64,000 nucleotides of DNA from Liquidambar formosana (GCA_039720395.1 JBBPBK010000130.1:360067-424066); one strand, 5' to 3'. Shown: positions 11,841 to 25,265, numbered from the stretch's first letter. A program made the numbers and translations. The notes: generated by a model not told the origin, from the sequence alone.

Positions 11841-13120
11841 ATGGCAAAATCCGCACCTGGTGATGTCGCCGGCAAAGAACGCTTGGAGGCTTTCCAAACA
11901 ACTGACCCCACAATGGCCATCCCTTACAATGATTCTTACACTTTAGGTCCTTTATTCCTCTCTGCTGAAGCCGCCAGGCCCTATTCTTCTATTTTTCCAA
12001 AACCTCAATCTGAAGTTTTCATTTTTGAAAACCCCAAGTGTAATATTGCTTCTTCATTTTCTAAATCCATTCGTTGTTGGCCAAATAGACAAAAAAATTG
12101 GTTCTCGTGGTTTGATAGAATAGTTACTGTGAAAGCTAATGAATGGCACGAATTGGGGATTTATGAAATCCTTTACCTGTCTAAATTCCAAATCCCAATT
12201 AACAAAGAAATCCTATCCTCAGCCTTATGCTGGTCAGTTTCGACCAACTCTTTTCGCTTTAAGTTTGGGATGATGACCCCCACACTCCTAGATTTGGCTG
12301 CACTTTTCGGCTTACGTCCTAATGGGAAATGGGTAAATGCATTGGCCAAACTTCTTGACTTCGATAATTCAATCTCTTTTGATAAAAAGAGTACATCCTA
12401 TACCAACTTTCTCAACCTTAATATGAAAACAGAGGGTGATGTTGATGAGGCCGAATATGTGGCTTTCTTCTTTTTTTGGATCTGCAAATGCCTTTTTTGC
12501 TCCCCCTCTTCTAAAATTGTTAAGGTCGACTTGAAATTAGCCATTTACTTGGCTAGAGGATACAAAGCTGCTCTGGGGCCTTTAGTTCTTTCAAGTCTTT
12601 ATAGGGGCCTGTTTAATCTATTGTCCTCCAACTTTCAACTTTGGGGAGGTCCCCTTTGGATGCTCCAAATCTGGTTACATGCGTATTTTTCAAAAATAAG
12701 TCCTGTCTGTGAATCCCATGACAATGTCCCTTCCCTTGGGTATAACTTTATTGATTTCACCCATAATCCTCATTCTTTTCGAGATTGTTTCATTTTTTTC
12801 TATTCATGTAATAATCAGTCTCAAAAACAATTTTTTCCATTTTTTCCATTATGACTTGGGCCATAGTGGCTGTTGGCCGTAACTACTTTTGAGGCTCCAA
12901 AATCGGCACTAAAGTCCTTTTGGATAGCGTACTGATTCCAAGGGACCTTTATCACAGGATAACCTTAGAAAACTCTGGAAACAATCGCTGTGGAGTAGAG
13001 ATTTATTGTCCTCACTTTGTTGCTAGACAATTCGGCCTACGCTAATCCATCCCTTTTCCACTTACTTACAACCTGAATTTTGATTTTCTGAATCGGCTTG
13101 TCATCCATGACATTGATGAG
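11841..13120 (+). pseudogene. Antisense accessory ORF of the Tat element, N-terminal part: plant mobile domain-like
   Basis: Open from the ATG at 11841 to 12854 (337 residues) on the strand opposite gag-pol. The core WHELGIYEILYLS, ALCWSVSTNSFRFKFG, MMTPTLLDLAALFGLRP reads like the plant mobile domain found in MAIN/MAIL proteins and in transposons. After the stop at 12854 the family pattern resumes in another frame (around 12925–13045, for example HFVARQFGL), followed by a stop, so the frame is broken. Antisense ORFs at this position are known in Tat elements. Their role is not settled. A CT-rich leader at 11640–11840 suggests a separate promoter. Confidence 0.65.
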
Positions 13121-14891
13121 GTGGATAGTGTTGACTACATCTTTAAATCCCTGAAAAAAGATTTTGAAATATTTCCCTTCCATTACCAACCATCTGCATC
13201 TGATAGCTTTATCTCCTTTTCGGATAATTACATTAGGGAGAATAGGCCGATGGACTCAGCAAAGGCTTTTGACAAGCTTTCTATGCATGAAATTGATGAT
13301 AATTCGGCCAATTCTAGCAATGGTGATACTAATCCAATTTCATCGCAGGCCACAGACACTGGGGGAAAGAAGCAGAAAACCAAACAAAGGTATCCCTATT
13401 GACCGATATTCAGCTTATCAGTCTGTACTAACTTATAAGAAATTTTATAAAATCAAATGGATTCCTGGGGAAGACATGTGGGTAATGGTCGACAAAGTAG
13501 ATAGAACTGTTTTAAACATAAAATCGAAACAATTTGATGAATATATGACAAAAATAAAGGAAAAAGGGTTATGTCAGGTCCCACGTTTTTTGTGAAGTTT
13601 GAAAAATGGCTGTAGAAAAATCGACCATATACTTTTTCTGCCAACTTTGCAATAGCTGACCTAATTGAACCATCCTTGGCCTTATCCTCGCCCGATGAAG
13701 TTACTTGGGTAGGGAGACGCGCCACTAAAAAAGAATTTGATCGATTTCAATGGATAACCTGGCCCATATCAACCTTTGGCATAGGTATTTCCTTTGCCCA
13801 TTTCTTTTTAAATGATTTCATTGGGTTTTGCTAATTTCACACATTTTACAGATGCCCCAACCTATGAGCAACGGCCCCTTGCTCCTTTACCTGGACTTCC
13901 TTCTGAGGACGAGGAAGAGCTTCAAAGGAATCAACCAGGGAAGTGTAAGAGTGCTGCTTTGGTGAAATCTCTGAATCCCAAGCCAAAGACTCTGGAGCCC
14001 GAATCCCAAGCTGCTGAGACTCAGGCCAAGAAAAGGGGCAGGCCGAAAACCTCGACAGTTGTGGAGAGTCAGTCTAAGAAGTCTAAGGTAGGTGACATGG
14101 GCAAAATCTTTGCGTCATTGTCTCAAAAAGGATCCCGTTCAACTTCTGTGCCAGTTTCATCCTCTTCCATTTCCAAACCAACCAAAAGCTCCAAACCTTC
14201 CAAGGCTGATGAATCTCATCTAGTCGATTCTGTGGACAAGGCCGATTCTGCAGATCAAGATGAGTTGATCATTTTGCTTGACCCCACAGAAATCATGACT
14301 CAGCCACCCAATATTCCAGAAAAAACAACTTCTGCTGTTCCCACTAAAACTTCCTCAATCCTATTAGAAGACAAATATTCATTGGCCATGGCTTCTTTGG
14401 AGAAACTCCATTCTTTTTTGAAGCCAAAGCTGGCCGAATCTCCTATCTCTTCTGCTACCTCCAATCCCCCAAAAAGCACTGATATTGAAAAAGCAAGAAA
14501 ACTCCTCAAGACCATTTTCACTGTTCCCATTTCTACCATTTTCTTTCAGGTTAATAAAATAAAAAAGGTCATAAAAGTTATCTTGGCCGATTCTAGTACC
14601 ACACCAGGCCTGGCAGCTAATATCCAGTCTTTTGAGGAGAAAGTTTCCCTCCTTTGCCCTTCTTACTCTTCCATCAAGAATGAAGCAATCCAGAACAGAA
14701 AGGCGTTGAACCAGATAAACGACCTCCAGTCCAAAATTAAGGCGGCCATGGATGAGGCCGATAAAATGAGGTCTCTGATTAAGAAAGGTCAAAAAACAAA
14801 ACAACAATTTCATACTATGGTAGCTGACCTAGAAAAGCAGGTGGGTGGGGCAAGAGAAAAGCTGAAGGAAGCAAAAACTGTTCAATTTTGA
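13121..14891 (+). pseudogene. Antisense accessory ORF, C-terminal part: AT-hook-like motif and coiled coil
   Basis: Continues the antisense frame in three reading frames: 13121–13402, about 13400–13595 and 13812–14891. The last, 359 residues, is Lys/Ser/Pro-rich. It carries KKRGRPK, an AT-hook-like DNA-binding motif, at about residue 73, and a charged helical stretch with heptad character over the last ~100 residues (KIKAAMDEADKMRSLIKK). Coiled-coil-like codons run on past the stop to about 15030. One protein spanning 11841–15030 before decay is the simplest reading; spliced introns could explain some of the frame changes. Confidence 0.5.
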
Positions 14892-15336
14892 TTTAGCAGA
14901 AGTTTTTTTCTACAAAAGTGGAACAAGCGCAAGAGCTGGCCAACCAATACCAGTCTTTATCTGGAGAAGAAGAAGCTTTGGAGTAGAAACAGAAGGACCT
15001 GGAAGACTGACTCCAGGCTTTTGAAGTTGAATGGTCGAGCACCAGGGAACTACTTTCTCTTGCTAACCTCTCTTTTTCTGCCTCCTCTTGAACAATTCAT
15101 TTCATGGCTGGAATGTAGCCATTTAACATTTTCGTGATGTGATTCGACCATAAGGCCTCTGCACAATTTCATTTTACTTTTTATTTCCTCAACTCTATTT
15201 TGTTCGGCCATGGGGTCGGACTTATAATTTTTGTGAATGCATGAACTAGATATAATTTTGACTTATTCGGCCATGCGGCCAGAACATGTTTATTTGACTT
15301 GGTGAATGCAGACTTCTTATCTTGATCTACATGGAC

Positions 15337-16400
15337 TTAACAATTGCATTTGACATTTTCCCACATCGTAGGGTAATACTTTTTAAGAAAACGGCCATTT
15401 ACAGGCCGATCATGGATGTCACCATCCATACTTCGTAAGTGGTAAGCGCCACCTTTCAACACTTTAAAAATCTTGAAGGGTCCCTCCCAATTAGGAGACC
15501 ACTTTCCATATTTAGAATCTTTTGAACCTATGGGTAAGATAACCTTCCAAACCAACTCATTCTCAATAAAATTTTTAGGCTGAACTTTCTTGTCATAGGC
15601 TCTTTCAACTTTTCTTTTTTGGGCCTGTAAACGATCCAAGGCTAGTAACCTAACATCGTCTAAATCATCTAATTCGACCATCATAGCATCGTGATAATCC
15701 AACTCACTTAGACTATTTTGTTTGGCGACTCTTAAAGATTGAACAGTCACCTCCATGGGCAGAATTACATCATGACCATAGGTCAGGGCGAATGGTTGGT
15801 GCCTGTACTAGTTCTTTTAGAATTTCAGTAGGCCCACAATGTTTCTGAAAGTAATTCATGCCATGCTCGAGGGTTTTCATCAATCATTTTCTCAATATTT
15901 ACTTTTAAAATCTTATTTGTTGATTCAGCTTGCCCATTGGCTTGAGCGTAGTAGGGCGTTGAGTGCACGATTTCAAAACCATACTCCTCAGCAAACGCCT
16001 TTACCTCGCTTCTCGTAAATACTGTACCTTGATCAGCAATGATAGTCTGAGGTAGGCTGAATCTAAGAATGATATTTTCTTTAATACATTTTATCACTTT
16101 GGTCTGTGAAACCGAAGGCATTGGGATGGCTTCCAACCATTTTGTGAAATAATTTGTTGCTACTAAAATAAAAGCATCCCTTTTTGATGACTCAAGGTAA
16201 ATTTTACCGATTACATCCATTGCCCACCCTCTAAATGGCCAAGGCTTGACAATGGATTGCAACCTTATTGCAGGCGCACGCTGCACTGGCCCATGAATTT
16301 GACAAGCCTGACAGCCTTTAGCATATTCTAAGCAATCTATCATAATATTCGGCTAGTAATAGCCGTACCTTCTTATGAGCTATCTCATTTTAATACCAGC
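15337..16400 (-). pseudogene. Tat integrase
   Basis: Minus-strand frames 16343–15825 and 15756–15337. The N-terminal part has a CxxC remnant (GCQACQIHG). The core shows all three catalytic acids: D in WAMDVIGKI, D in IIADQGTVF and E in NGQAESTNKI. The C-terminal part has the GPF-type motif NWEGPFKIFKVLKGG. The two frames are separated by about 70 bases with a frame change, so the gene is broken. In an intact element integrase inserts the DNA copy into the host chromosome. Confidence 0.85.
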
Positions 16401-16451
16401 TTGGTGTGCCCCACAAATGCCCTCATGAACTTTGGCCATGACTTGTATTGA

Positions 16452-17711
16452 CTAAAACTTAGAAAGACACAAGCACAAAAGGCCATCCACATTCTTTTTA
16501 TACAACTCATCATCTAAAATGACAAACTTTAAAGCTCTCTTCCTGACTTTATACTCGGTCTGAATCGATGGATCTTGTAAGTATTTTATGATGGGAAATC
16601 TCCAATCATCTTGAGTAACATCTAATGATAACACCAACTCATTCGGATTGAATTTATTTCTCAAGGACGATTCTAATCTCCTTTCTATAGTGATCGTCCT
16701 GGTGAAAATGTTCAAAGGGATTTTCAGTTCGGAAGCTATCTGGGCTAATTCATTTGCTTCGTTGTTTTCTTTTCTTAGAACACATTTGAATAAAACGTTA
16801 GCAAATAAACCTAACAAATATTTGGCAATCCTATTGTATTCGATCAGAGAATCACTCACGCATTTGAAGTCACCAGATAATTGCTTTAAAATTAATTGGG
16901 AATCCCCAATAACAAGGATACTTGATACATTCAAATCGACCAATAAACTGAGGCCGATAATAAGAGCCTCATACTCGGCCTGATTGTTTGTACAATCAAA
17001 ATCTAATTTGAATGAGAATTGAGTTCTTTTGTTCGTTGGGGATATCAGAACTACACCTGCTCCGGCTGATTCCTCAGTTCGAGACCCGTCAAAAATTAGG
17101 ATCCATGGAACCAGAGAAATACACCCAATCTCCATGGTTGGAAAAATTTCAGGGACCTCTCCCAAATTGGGATGGCTTGCTAAAAAATCGGCTAGTGCTT
17201 GGCCTTTCATTGCCTTTTGGGGAGTGTATTGCAGACAGAATTCGATAAGAACTAACGACCATTTTGCAATTTTTCCCCTTACAATCGGCCTACTTAACAT
17301 GTACTTAACCACATCAGTTTGACATATTATATAAACCAAAATAGGTAATATATAATACCTTAACTTAATACATGAAAAGTACAAAGCCAAACAAAGTTTT
17401 TCAATCGGTGTATATCTACACTCGATTTCATTCAACAGTTTACTAAGAAAATAAACGGCCTGCTCATGCCTATCATCTCTATCTTGAGCCAACAATGCTC
17501 CAATAGATTCTTCAGTGGCCGATATGTACAACTTCAAGGGCTTTCCCTGCTTAGGTGGCATTAACACCGGTGGCTTTGTCAGATATTCTTTCAACTGGTC
17601 GAATGCTTCCTGATGCTGCTTGTTCCACTTGAAGTCGTCCTCCGCCCGTATCCTCAGTAGAGGAGAGAAGGCTTTGGTTCGCCCTGCACAATTAGAAATA
17701 AAACAGCACAA
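16452..17711 (-). pseudogene. Tat RNase H plus second, archaeal-type RNase H
   Basis: The longest frame of the element, 419 residues. Residues ~15–120 form the RT-linked RNase H region (LKLYISATEESIGALLAQ). Residues ~205–330 form a second RNase H: ILIFDGSRTEESAGAGVVL holds the first Asp, NNQAEYEALIIGL the Glu, and VIGDSQLILKQL the second Asp. This extra domain is specific to the Tat lineage among plant Ty3 elements. The frame ends near 16452; the INT zinc region follows in another frame. Confidence 0.85.
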
Positions 17712-18570
17712 GAAATTAACTTGACCGAGAAATCTTTGAAGTTCTTTTTTATTAGATGGTGGTTTTGCATCGATAATTGCATTTGTTTTGTTTTTGTCAA
17801 CTTTAATCCCCCTTTAGTAGACAAGATAACCTAAGAAATTCCCAACAGACACACCAAAAACACATTTTAAGGGATTCACTTTTAAACTATGGGCACGCAT
17901 TCTTTCAAGAGACTTCCTTAAATCGGTCATATGAATGTCTAGATCTGAAGATTTAACCACCACATCATCTATATAAACTTCCATAAATTTTCCTATCATA
18001 TCATGGAAAATATAATTCATGGCCCTTTGGTAAGTTGCCCCAGCATTTTTTCGGCCTAAAGGCATTACTACCCATTCAAAAGTTCCAATGCTACTTGGGC
18101 ACCTAAAGGCTGTTTTCTGTACATCATCTTTGGTTATAAAAATTTGATTATAGCCCGAATGACCATCCATGAAAGATAAGACTTTAAACCCAATGGCTGT
18201 ATCGACCAACATGTCAACCACAGGCATTGGGTACTCATATTTTGGAGTGGCTTTATTTAAATCTCAAAAATCTATACACACCCTCAGTTTTCCATTCTTT
18301 TTCAAGACTGGAATAATGTTTGAAAGCCATTCCACATACTTAGCCGTTCTAATGAACCCGGCTTTTAATAGTCTCTCTATTTCTTCTTCACTTTGAGATG
18401 AATTTCCGGAGCCATTCTTCTAGGAGGTTGTTTATATGGCTTAAATCCTTTTTTGATTGGTAATTTATGCTCAACCAATTTCCGGTCTAACCCTGGCAAT
18501 TCATCATAGTCCCAAGCAAAACAATCTTTGAACTCTTTTAGTAAACCGATTAATTTTTCTTTCCAGTTCT
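17712..18570 (-). pseudogene. Tat reverse transcriptase
   Basis: The frame at 18227–17814 carries VLSFMDGHSGYNQI, KTAFRCPSSIGTFEWVVMPLG and the catalytic box YIDDVVVKS with both Asp residues. Upstream of 18227 the family pattern continues (around LRVCIDF and DLNKA) but with an in-frame stop between those two motifs; another stop separates the frame from the RNase H part near 17815. RT copies element RNA into DNA; this copy cannot be translated in one piece. Confidence 0.85.
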
Positions 18571-18580
18571 CTGGTAAGTT

Positions 18581-19721
18581 TTAGTTAATAAAAATCGGCT
18601 TTGAATCTCCTAGTAATTTTACTTCTTGCAGGGGATCTATGACTTGGGCTTTTTCATCACTCAACTTCCTAGGCTCCAGTTGTAATTCGTCCAAAATGAT
18701 TTCATCCGCATCTTTTCTAACACAATCGGCCAGGCTGGCCGATTCATTGATTTCAGCCATGTAGGATTCTACTCTCTGCATGGCTTCTTGATATGCTTGG
18801 ATTTCAAAATTCATTAAAATTTATGTTTTCATGTTCGGCCCCTTGTGAGACCGAATTTATATGGTATCCTCCATCCAACATTGGAGAAGCGACCTTAAAG
18901 GGTCGGCCATGTTTATCAGACCCTAGAAATTCCAAAGGCTTTACATCCTTATCATAAAAAGCAGCCTCAGCAAAATTATTTGTCAAGGCAAACGGATGAT
19001 TGTCGGCCTGAACTAATTCAGCCTTGTCTCCATTCCAAATCATCAAACACTGATGAAGTGAAGATGGAACACACATGTTTGCATGAATCCAATCGCGGCC
19101 TAACAATACATTATAATTTGAGGCCGAATTCATGACAAAGAATGCCTTCATTTTAGTTTTATTTCCTACAATGACTTCCATAGGAATAACTCCTTCAGGT
19201 TTTACAGCTCCACCCATGAAATTTACTATCGAAACCTCTGCAAGTAATAGATCTTTTTCTGTCTTTCCTAATTTCTTCATGACCGAAACTGGCATGATGT
19301 TCACAGAGGCTCTATTATCTACCAGAACCCTTGAAACTGGTTTCCCATTGAAGTGGGCTTTAATATATAAGGGTTTCAAGTGTTTAGCCATGTTCTCACT
19401 GGGCTTGGTGAAAGTAATACTTTCACTAGGTAGCTCGGTCTGAGTAGACCGATTTGGAGTTTTTGAAATTTCATTGATTGAGAGCTTTCCCTCAAAGCCA
19501 ACATCGACATCATCGAAAGACAAAGTTTGGCCTTCTTTGGCTTTAAAATCAGCAGGTAAAATAAAAACCATATTTACCTGAATTCTAATTGGTGGAAAAG
19601 AGCCGAACTGAATGGTGTCATCATCCTCAGCGTCAAAATCATCGGCTTCTAGGATTTCATCCTCCTTGCACTTCTCGATAGCTACTTGAAGAGATTTCTT
19701 TTCCTCCTCAATTGCTTCCAA
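18581..19721 (-). pseudogene. Tat aspartic protease region
   Basis: Frame 19721–18804 followed by 18814–18581. The protease core reads VLVDNRASVNIMPVSVMKKL. The usual active-site triplet is DTG or, in Tat elements, DNG; here the third position is Arg (DNRA). A second hydrophobic strand follows with VLLGRDWIHA. The missing Gly would be expected to inactivate the enzyme. Confidence 0.8.
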
Positions 19722-19994
19722 ACGTTTCCAAATATTGGCCCGAATCTAGTATCCTCCGGTCTTCTTAATCAGCTCCCTTTTTTCTTCAGTTTGTATTCTT
19801 TGGAGCCTCCTTTTCTGGGTACGAGTCATTTCAGGCTGACCAAATTTTGGGTGACGTGCCTGAGCCCACCTTTCTGGCTATGTCGACTTGGGCTTCACCA
19901 TTCTGGGATTAATTAAGTCACGTAAATCACCTTTAGCGGTCCCAGAACTGGATGCTTGACTTTTTTTCATTTTATTCGCCTGATTGCCTTTGGC

Positions 19995-20792
19995 CTAATA
20001 ATCATTTCTCACAGTGATTTGTAAACCTTGACCTTTTAAATGTTCATCAGGTCGAATTCTTTTATTGCTATCATCAGTCTTTCGATAACCCTTCCTCAGA
20101 CTCCTAGTATGCTCTTCATTTTCTTCTTGTATTATCTTCTTTTTCTCAAGTCTAGCCTTATACAGGCTGCTTGATTTGAATTTTTGTTCATAATTGTTCG
20201 GCCTTCTGGCCGTAGCATTTGCGACTTCGACCTCAATAAGGCCCCTGACTTGTAACTCGCTTCTATAAATGGAGACTTCAACATCTCCAATCATAGCTTT
20301 CTTCAAATTCCTAGGATCATACTAGGGCATTGCCAATTTGTTGTGACATCCTCGACAATAAATTGGGTGACCATAAATGTCACTGAGATGTTCTATTGCT
20401 ACTTTAGTCCATCTCTTGACGGCACTGGAATCCAGCCTCCCAGAGTAAGCATAAGTCTCACCCTCAGCCCTAGGGATAAAAGAAACCGATTTTATTGCTT
20501 CATTTCTCTGTTGAGGAGCCTGCACAACAGCTTTTCCCTAATCTTCTGATTTCTTTTCAGCATTTTCGGTCTCCTTGGTTGAAACATCAGAATCATGCAC
20601 CTGCAAAACAACCATATTAATTGGAAACTCAAAAGGATATGGGTTTTCATCAACCTGATGAACAGTTTTCTTCTCGAGGAATTTCAATTTATCATTATTA
20701 ATTGACCTTTGAATAGCATCTCTTAACACAATACAACTATTTGTTGGATGTGTCCAGCAATCATGCCATTTACAATATTTTTTATCTTTCAT
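19995..20792 (-). pseudogene. Tat gag C-terminal part with zinc-knuckle-like motifs
   Basis: Several broken minus-strand frames. One (20792–20538) begins with a Cys/His cluster, YCKWHDCWTH…C, as seen in the plant Ty3 gag C-terminus. The next (20525–20322) ends with YCRGCHNK. The rest is a charged linker towards the protease. Confidence 0.6.
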
Positions 20793-20864
20793 TTCTTCGA
20801 TAGATGGAATTGTATGCCCATCCGATAGCTTAATCTGCCCATCTTTTAATAATAGGTCGAATAT

Positions 20865-22521
20865 CTACTCTGTTTTAGAGAGGTCGAAATCATATTTCTT
20901 ATCCCTAAAATTGTTTTCATTTTGGTTACCATTATTTGGTCTCCTTTGGAAATTTTGTTTTAACTCTTGCACCTTGGATTTTACCAAGGGCCTGCATATA
21001 TAAGGCTGATTAATGTTTAATTCGGCCAGGGCAATTTCTTCTTCAGTTTCTTCCATGGCTTCAATTTGAGCCACTTCCCTATTTGGGTTCCTGTAATAAG
21101 TTCCCCTTGAAGAAACCCTTCTTTGATTCTCTTCTTCGAGAATCCTCTCGTATTTAGACACTGCGGTCATAAGATGGCCTAGGTCGAAAAAGTCTTGACC
21201 GATGAACTTCTTCCTATTCTCCAGATTAAGTCCATTAATCACCATTTTAACACAATCAGACTATGCTAAATTTGACCTACACCTACATTGGGCATTACGG
21301 AATCTCTGGACAAAGGTATCAACCCTTTCACCAGGTTCCTGGCACATTCGGGCTAAATCAGCGACTGTTATTTCGATCTCAGCCTTGCAGAAATAAGTAT
21401 GGAAAAGAGACTCAATTTCCTGCCAAGTTATAATTGACCCTGATGGTAAGTTGATATACCAATTAAAGGCCCAACCAGTTAAAGAACTTGGGAACAACCT
21501 CAGTTTTAAATAACCACTGCTACTTGCTTCACCACATTGGCACGTGAATCGACCAACATGTTCAAAGGTTGACTGTTTATCTTCCCCTGAAAACAATGTG
21601 AAATCAAGGAACTTGAAACCTCTAGGGAATTCGTGGAGCTGGTCGATGTAATCAGGATAAGGGCGACTATAAGCTATTCTAATTGGTGGTCGACCTGCTC
21701 CTATTTGCTCCCTAACAATATTAGCAATCTCTTCCCTGAAAATTGTTTGGATTGTCCCTCAAATTAGTTTGGAAGGTCTGAGTAAGGTCCTCTTGACCAG
21801 CATAATTATAAGGGGCTTCATTTGAACCCCCATAGTTCCCAGCCGTGGATCAGCCTGTTCTAATTGGAATATCGTTTGGATTTCCAAGCATAAAATTATT
21901 ATTTCGACTCGGATCAAATGAGTCATTCAGCATTTGATTATAAATTTTCCCCCCGGGTGAGGCATAGAACACATTATCCTTAACTCCACTTGTTCCAACA
22001 TTTGGTTTGGGTTAACCGAATTGACTTCCCAAATGGATCGAAGTGGGGATCTTCCCTTCAGGCCAAAATATTGGTGGGTTTGACCCTGAAGGATCTTGCC
22101 TGGACAAGAGGTGTATGTCACCATACCTGAAGTTATTTGACCCTTCGGCCTTTCGACCGTATTGACTGGATTTTTCATGAGCGTTATTCTTAAACGCTGG
22201 CCCAAGTTTTTCCACTGTATAACTAAGTAGTTTGTCCAAATTTTTATTCAGACTCTCACTAATCTGCTGATTAGACTCAACAAACATCTTCATAGTAAGA
22301 GACATTTGCTGCATCATCATCTGAGATATGTCGTGCATCATGATGTCAAAATTCATCCTGAAAGCACCAATAAATTCATTAGCAACACTTGCATGGTCCA
22401 ATGGTTGGCTTTCTATATTTTCATTCCTTGGAGACTTATCTCCTGGGATTTCCACATTGTCTTCTTGGCCAGACTCTTGACCAAAAGTCTCTTTTCCACG
22501 TCCTCCATGTTTTAGTGGCAT
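20865..22521 (-). pseudogene. Tat gag
   Basis: The original start is probably the ATG at 22519–22521, beside the nested solo LTR. The N-terminal frame (to 22012) is Met/Gln-rich (DISQMMMQQMSLTMKMF). The capsid-like retrotransposon gag domain is at 21596–21261 (WAFNWYINLPSGSIITW and CQEPGERVDTFVQRFRNAQC) and continues after a stop at 21258–21260 into 21245–20865. Gag would build the virus-like particle; this copy is interrupted several times. Confidence 0.8.
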
Positions 22522-22522
22522 G

Positions 22523-22527
22523 ATTGT
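22523..22527. other. Target-site duplication ATTGT, left (nested solo LTR)
   Basis: Identical to 25266–25270 on the other side of the nested element. Confidence 0.85.
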
Positions 22528-25265
22528 TGTCACGCCCCAAAAATAGCCTTGCTAAAGCCTAGTGAGGTAGTGACAACTCAAAACCTTATCCATTCATTCT
22601 CCAAGAGACACCATGTTGACAAATATTACTTCACATAAATATTAATTTCTTTATTACCTCATATACGAAATTATAATTATTACAATGCATCACTGTTGAT
22701 ATTACATCACATATGTCAACTTATCAAAACTAAACAACTATCGAATCAGGAAAATATGCTCTTCTATTCATGTCTTCTCAACAGGTCACAAATTTCCAAA
22801 TCCTGAAAAATAATTTTTAATAAAAGGGTGAGCAAACCACGGCTCAGTGAGATAATTCATCCATGAATGCTTAACATTAGTCTACAACAGCTCATCGTAC
22901 ATTTAACAGCATCTCTGTAACATCTCATACTGCAATGATGTTGATAGCATTTCTCAAAATTTATGCCACTCAAGCATATAAAATTTGTATATAACAACTC
23001 ATCTTACATGTAACAACATCTATACTTAACATTAGTATACAACAACTCATCTTACATGTAACAGCATCTTTGTAACATCTTATACTACAATGATGTTAAT
23101 AGCACTTCTCAAAAGTTATGCCACTCAAGCATATAAAATTTGCACGTACCTGTGCCTCTGTTGCCTGCTGCAACCTGCAAAAACAATCATAGCATACCTG
23201 TCTGCTCATACAGGATATACTATCTACGACCACAGCACACACCTCTCATTATGTGTGTATGCTACCCCACTGGCCTCTTGCCCTAAAAAATGGAGTAGCA
23301 TATTAGTGCACTAACTACAGGGCTTTCTCAACCCGGTCGTCTCATCTCAACATCTCAACATTTCAATCTCAGTTACAAGTATAAGCAACTTCACATAAAC
23401 ATGTCACAAAATAGATTTATACATACTTGTTTCTCATCTCAACATCTTAATCTCAATCACAAGTATAAGCATTCAACTTCACATAAATAGATCACTGAAT
23501 AACTTAATACATGTTTGTACACGCATTAATAATCATATTGCTCAACATATGGATGCTAATATCATGCACGTACACTAATTAATCTCAATAATATTTCAAT
23601 ATCCAATTATGAATATGAATTATTATTCATATTATGCTCTACCACCATTAACAATCGTAATCAAATTACTCAACATAAATCTTAATGCCAAATATTCAAT
23701 TTGGGATAATTTGCAATTTTCATAAACTTAGAAGCTATATTGCAAATACAAGAATTATGAGGACTATGATGACATCATAGAAATGTTAATAAAAGTCCCT
23801 AAAGTGTTTTACTTCTCACCAATATCTTATAGATTCAAACAGAACTCAATTTGGAATCCATTTGAGCTATTTTTAGTACATAGGGGTATAATAGTCATTT
23901 TACAAGTGAATAAAATAATGCTCAAAATAAAAATATTCATTTTGCCTCACAATATCCTCATATAGATTTTGTTGATATAAATCCAATGTTTCAAATGGTA
24001 ACTTAATCGGAATTCAATACACTTTGTTTAAAGTAGTTAAAGTTTGAAAACAAACTACATAAAAGGGTTATAATATCCTAATTTTTGAAACCCATGTTAT
24101 CACAATCAAATAGTTACAAAATTGTAAATATAGGTTTCTAGTATTTTTATATGATTTTCAAAAATATTTTTAGCTCCTAAGGAGGGCCCCACATGGCCAA
24201 TTGCACTAAGGTTCACGTAGCTTATGGTACACCCTGCCACACCTAACCAACCTGCACATCTTCTTCCCCGTGCAACTACAAAACCAGCTGCTGTTTGAAA
24301 TTTTTCCCACATTTAATCAAAACTTTGAAAATTCATAACTAATTCATTTCTCAACCTTTTTCAATGATTCAAAAGTCCATTTTGCTTAGTTTTTCATGTA
24401 GAATCTTATAAAAATATCAGAAAAATAAAACAAGTTACGAATTCATACAGATTTCCAAATCTGTGTTTCGGGTTGTCCAATTTATTTCTCACAACCTACA
24501 AGGTATTAAAGCCTAAGATTTATACAGAAACTTCTCTATAGTATCATAAAACTATGGTAAAAAATTTCATAAAGTTTCATTTACTGTGCATAGAGAACCA
24601 ATCAAACAAAGTATGAGGGAAGCCATTGATGCTTCTTTGAAGCTCCAAAAATTATCCAAACATCAACCAATCATCATGAAACTTTTAGAACCTATCCTAT
24701 ATCATTCAAAGATGAAAAATCTCACCTTAGGTTTGTAGAAAAATGCTTTGAAACTTTCTTGGTTTGAGCTCCCTTCTTTCTTTTTCTCTATTTCTCTCTT
24801 TTGTTACACTCTCTTAGCAGCCCAAAATAGCACGAAAATGAGCTGAAAATTAGCCCTTTTATACCCCCTCAAGTCAAAGGAAGTCTCCCCTCATTAATTT
24901 ATGAAGATTCTTCTCTATCCCTTTGTCCCCAAGCAATCCATTTTCTTTTTCTCCAAGCAAGCGTGGCTGACTTGTTTTGCTTTGTTTTGTTTTGTTTTGT
25001 TTTTTTTTTTTTTTTTTTTTTTTTTTTTCTTTTTCAGCCATGCATAGAATTTTGCCACATACCCCCTCCCTATGTAAGCAATGACCTCATCTTAAGGATT
25101 AATTACATCATTAATCCTATTAATATAATAAGTTAGTAATTTTTGTTATATATATATCCTAAAGCTTTGGTGATTAATAATAATTATAATTATGACAACA
25201 ACAACAATAATAATAATCACACTAATCAATTGATTATTAGGGTGGCAAGTGTTTGGGTTATCACA
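22528..25265 (-). mobile_element. Solo LTR, 2738 bp, of Tekay/Del (chromovirus) type
   Basis: Begins TGTCACGCCCC and ends GGGTTATCACA on the plus strand. Read on the minus strand it runs TGTGATAACCC … GGGGCGTGACA, the terminal pattern I associate with long Tekay/Del LTRs. Perfect 5-bp ATTGT duplications flank it. It contains no coding region, primer-binding site or second LTR, so the element was probably reduced by recombination between its LTRs. Inside are a tandem duplication (22875–23143) and a long T-run (24999–25028). The family call is from memory of terminal motifs only. Confidence 0.75.
22875..23143. repeat. Tandem duplication inside the solo LTR
   Basis: The block from about 22875 to 22990 (ACATCTCATACTGCAATGAT … CACTCAAGCATATAAAATTTG) recurs at about 23027–23143 with scattered changes. 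Confidence 0.75.
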
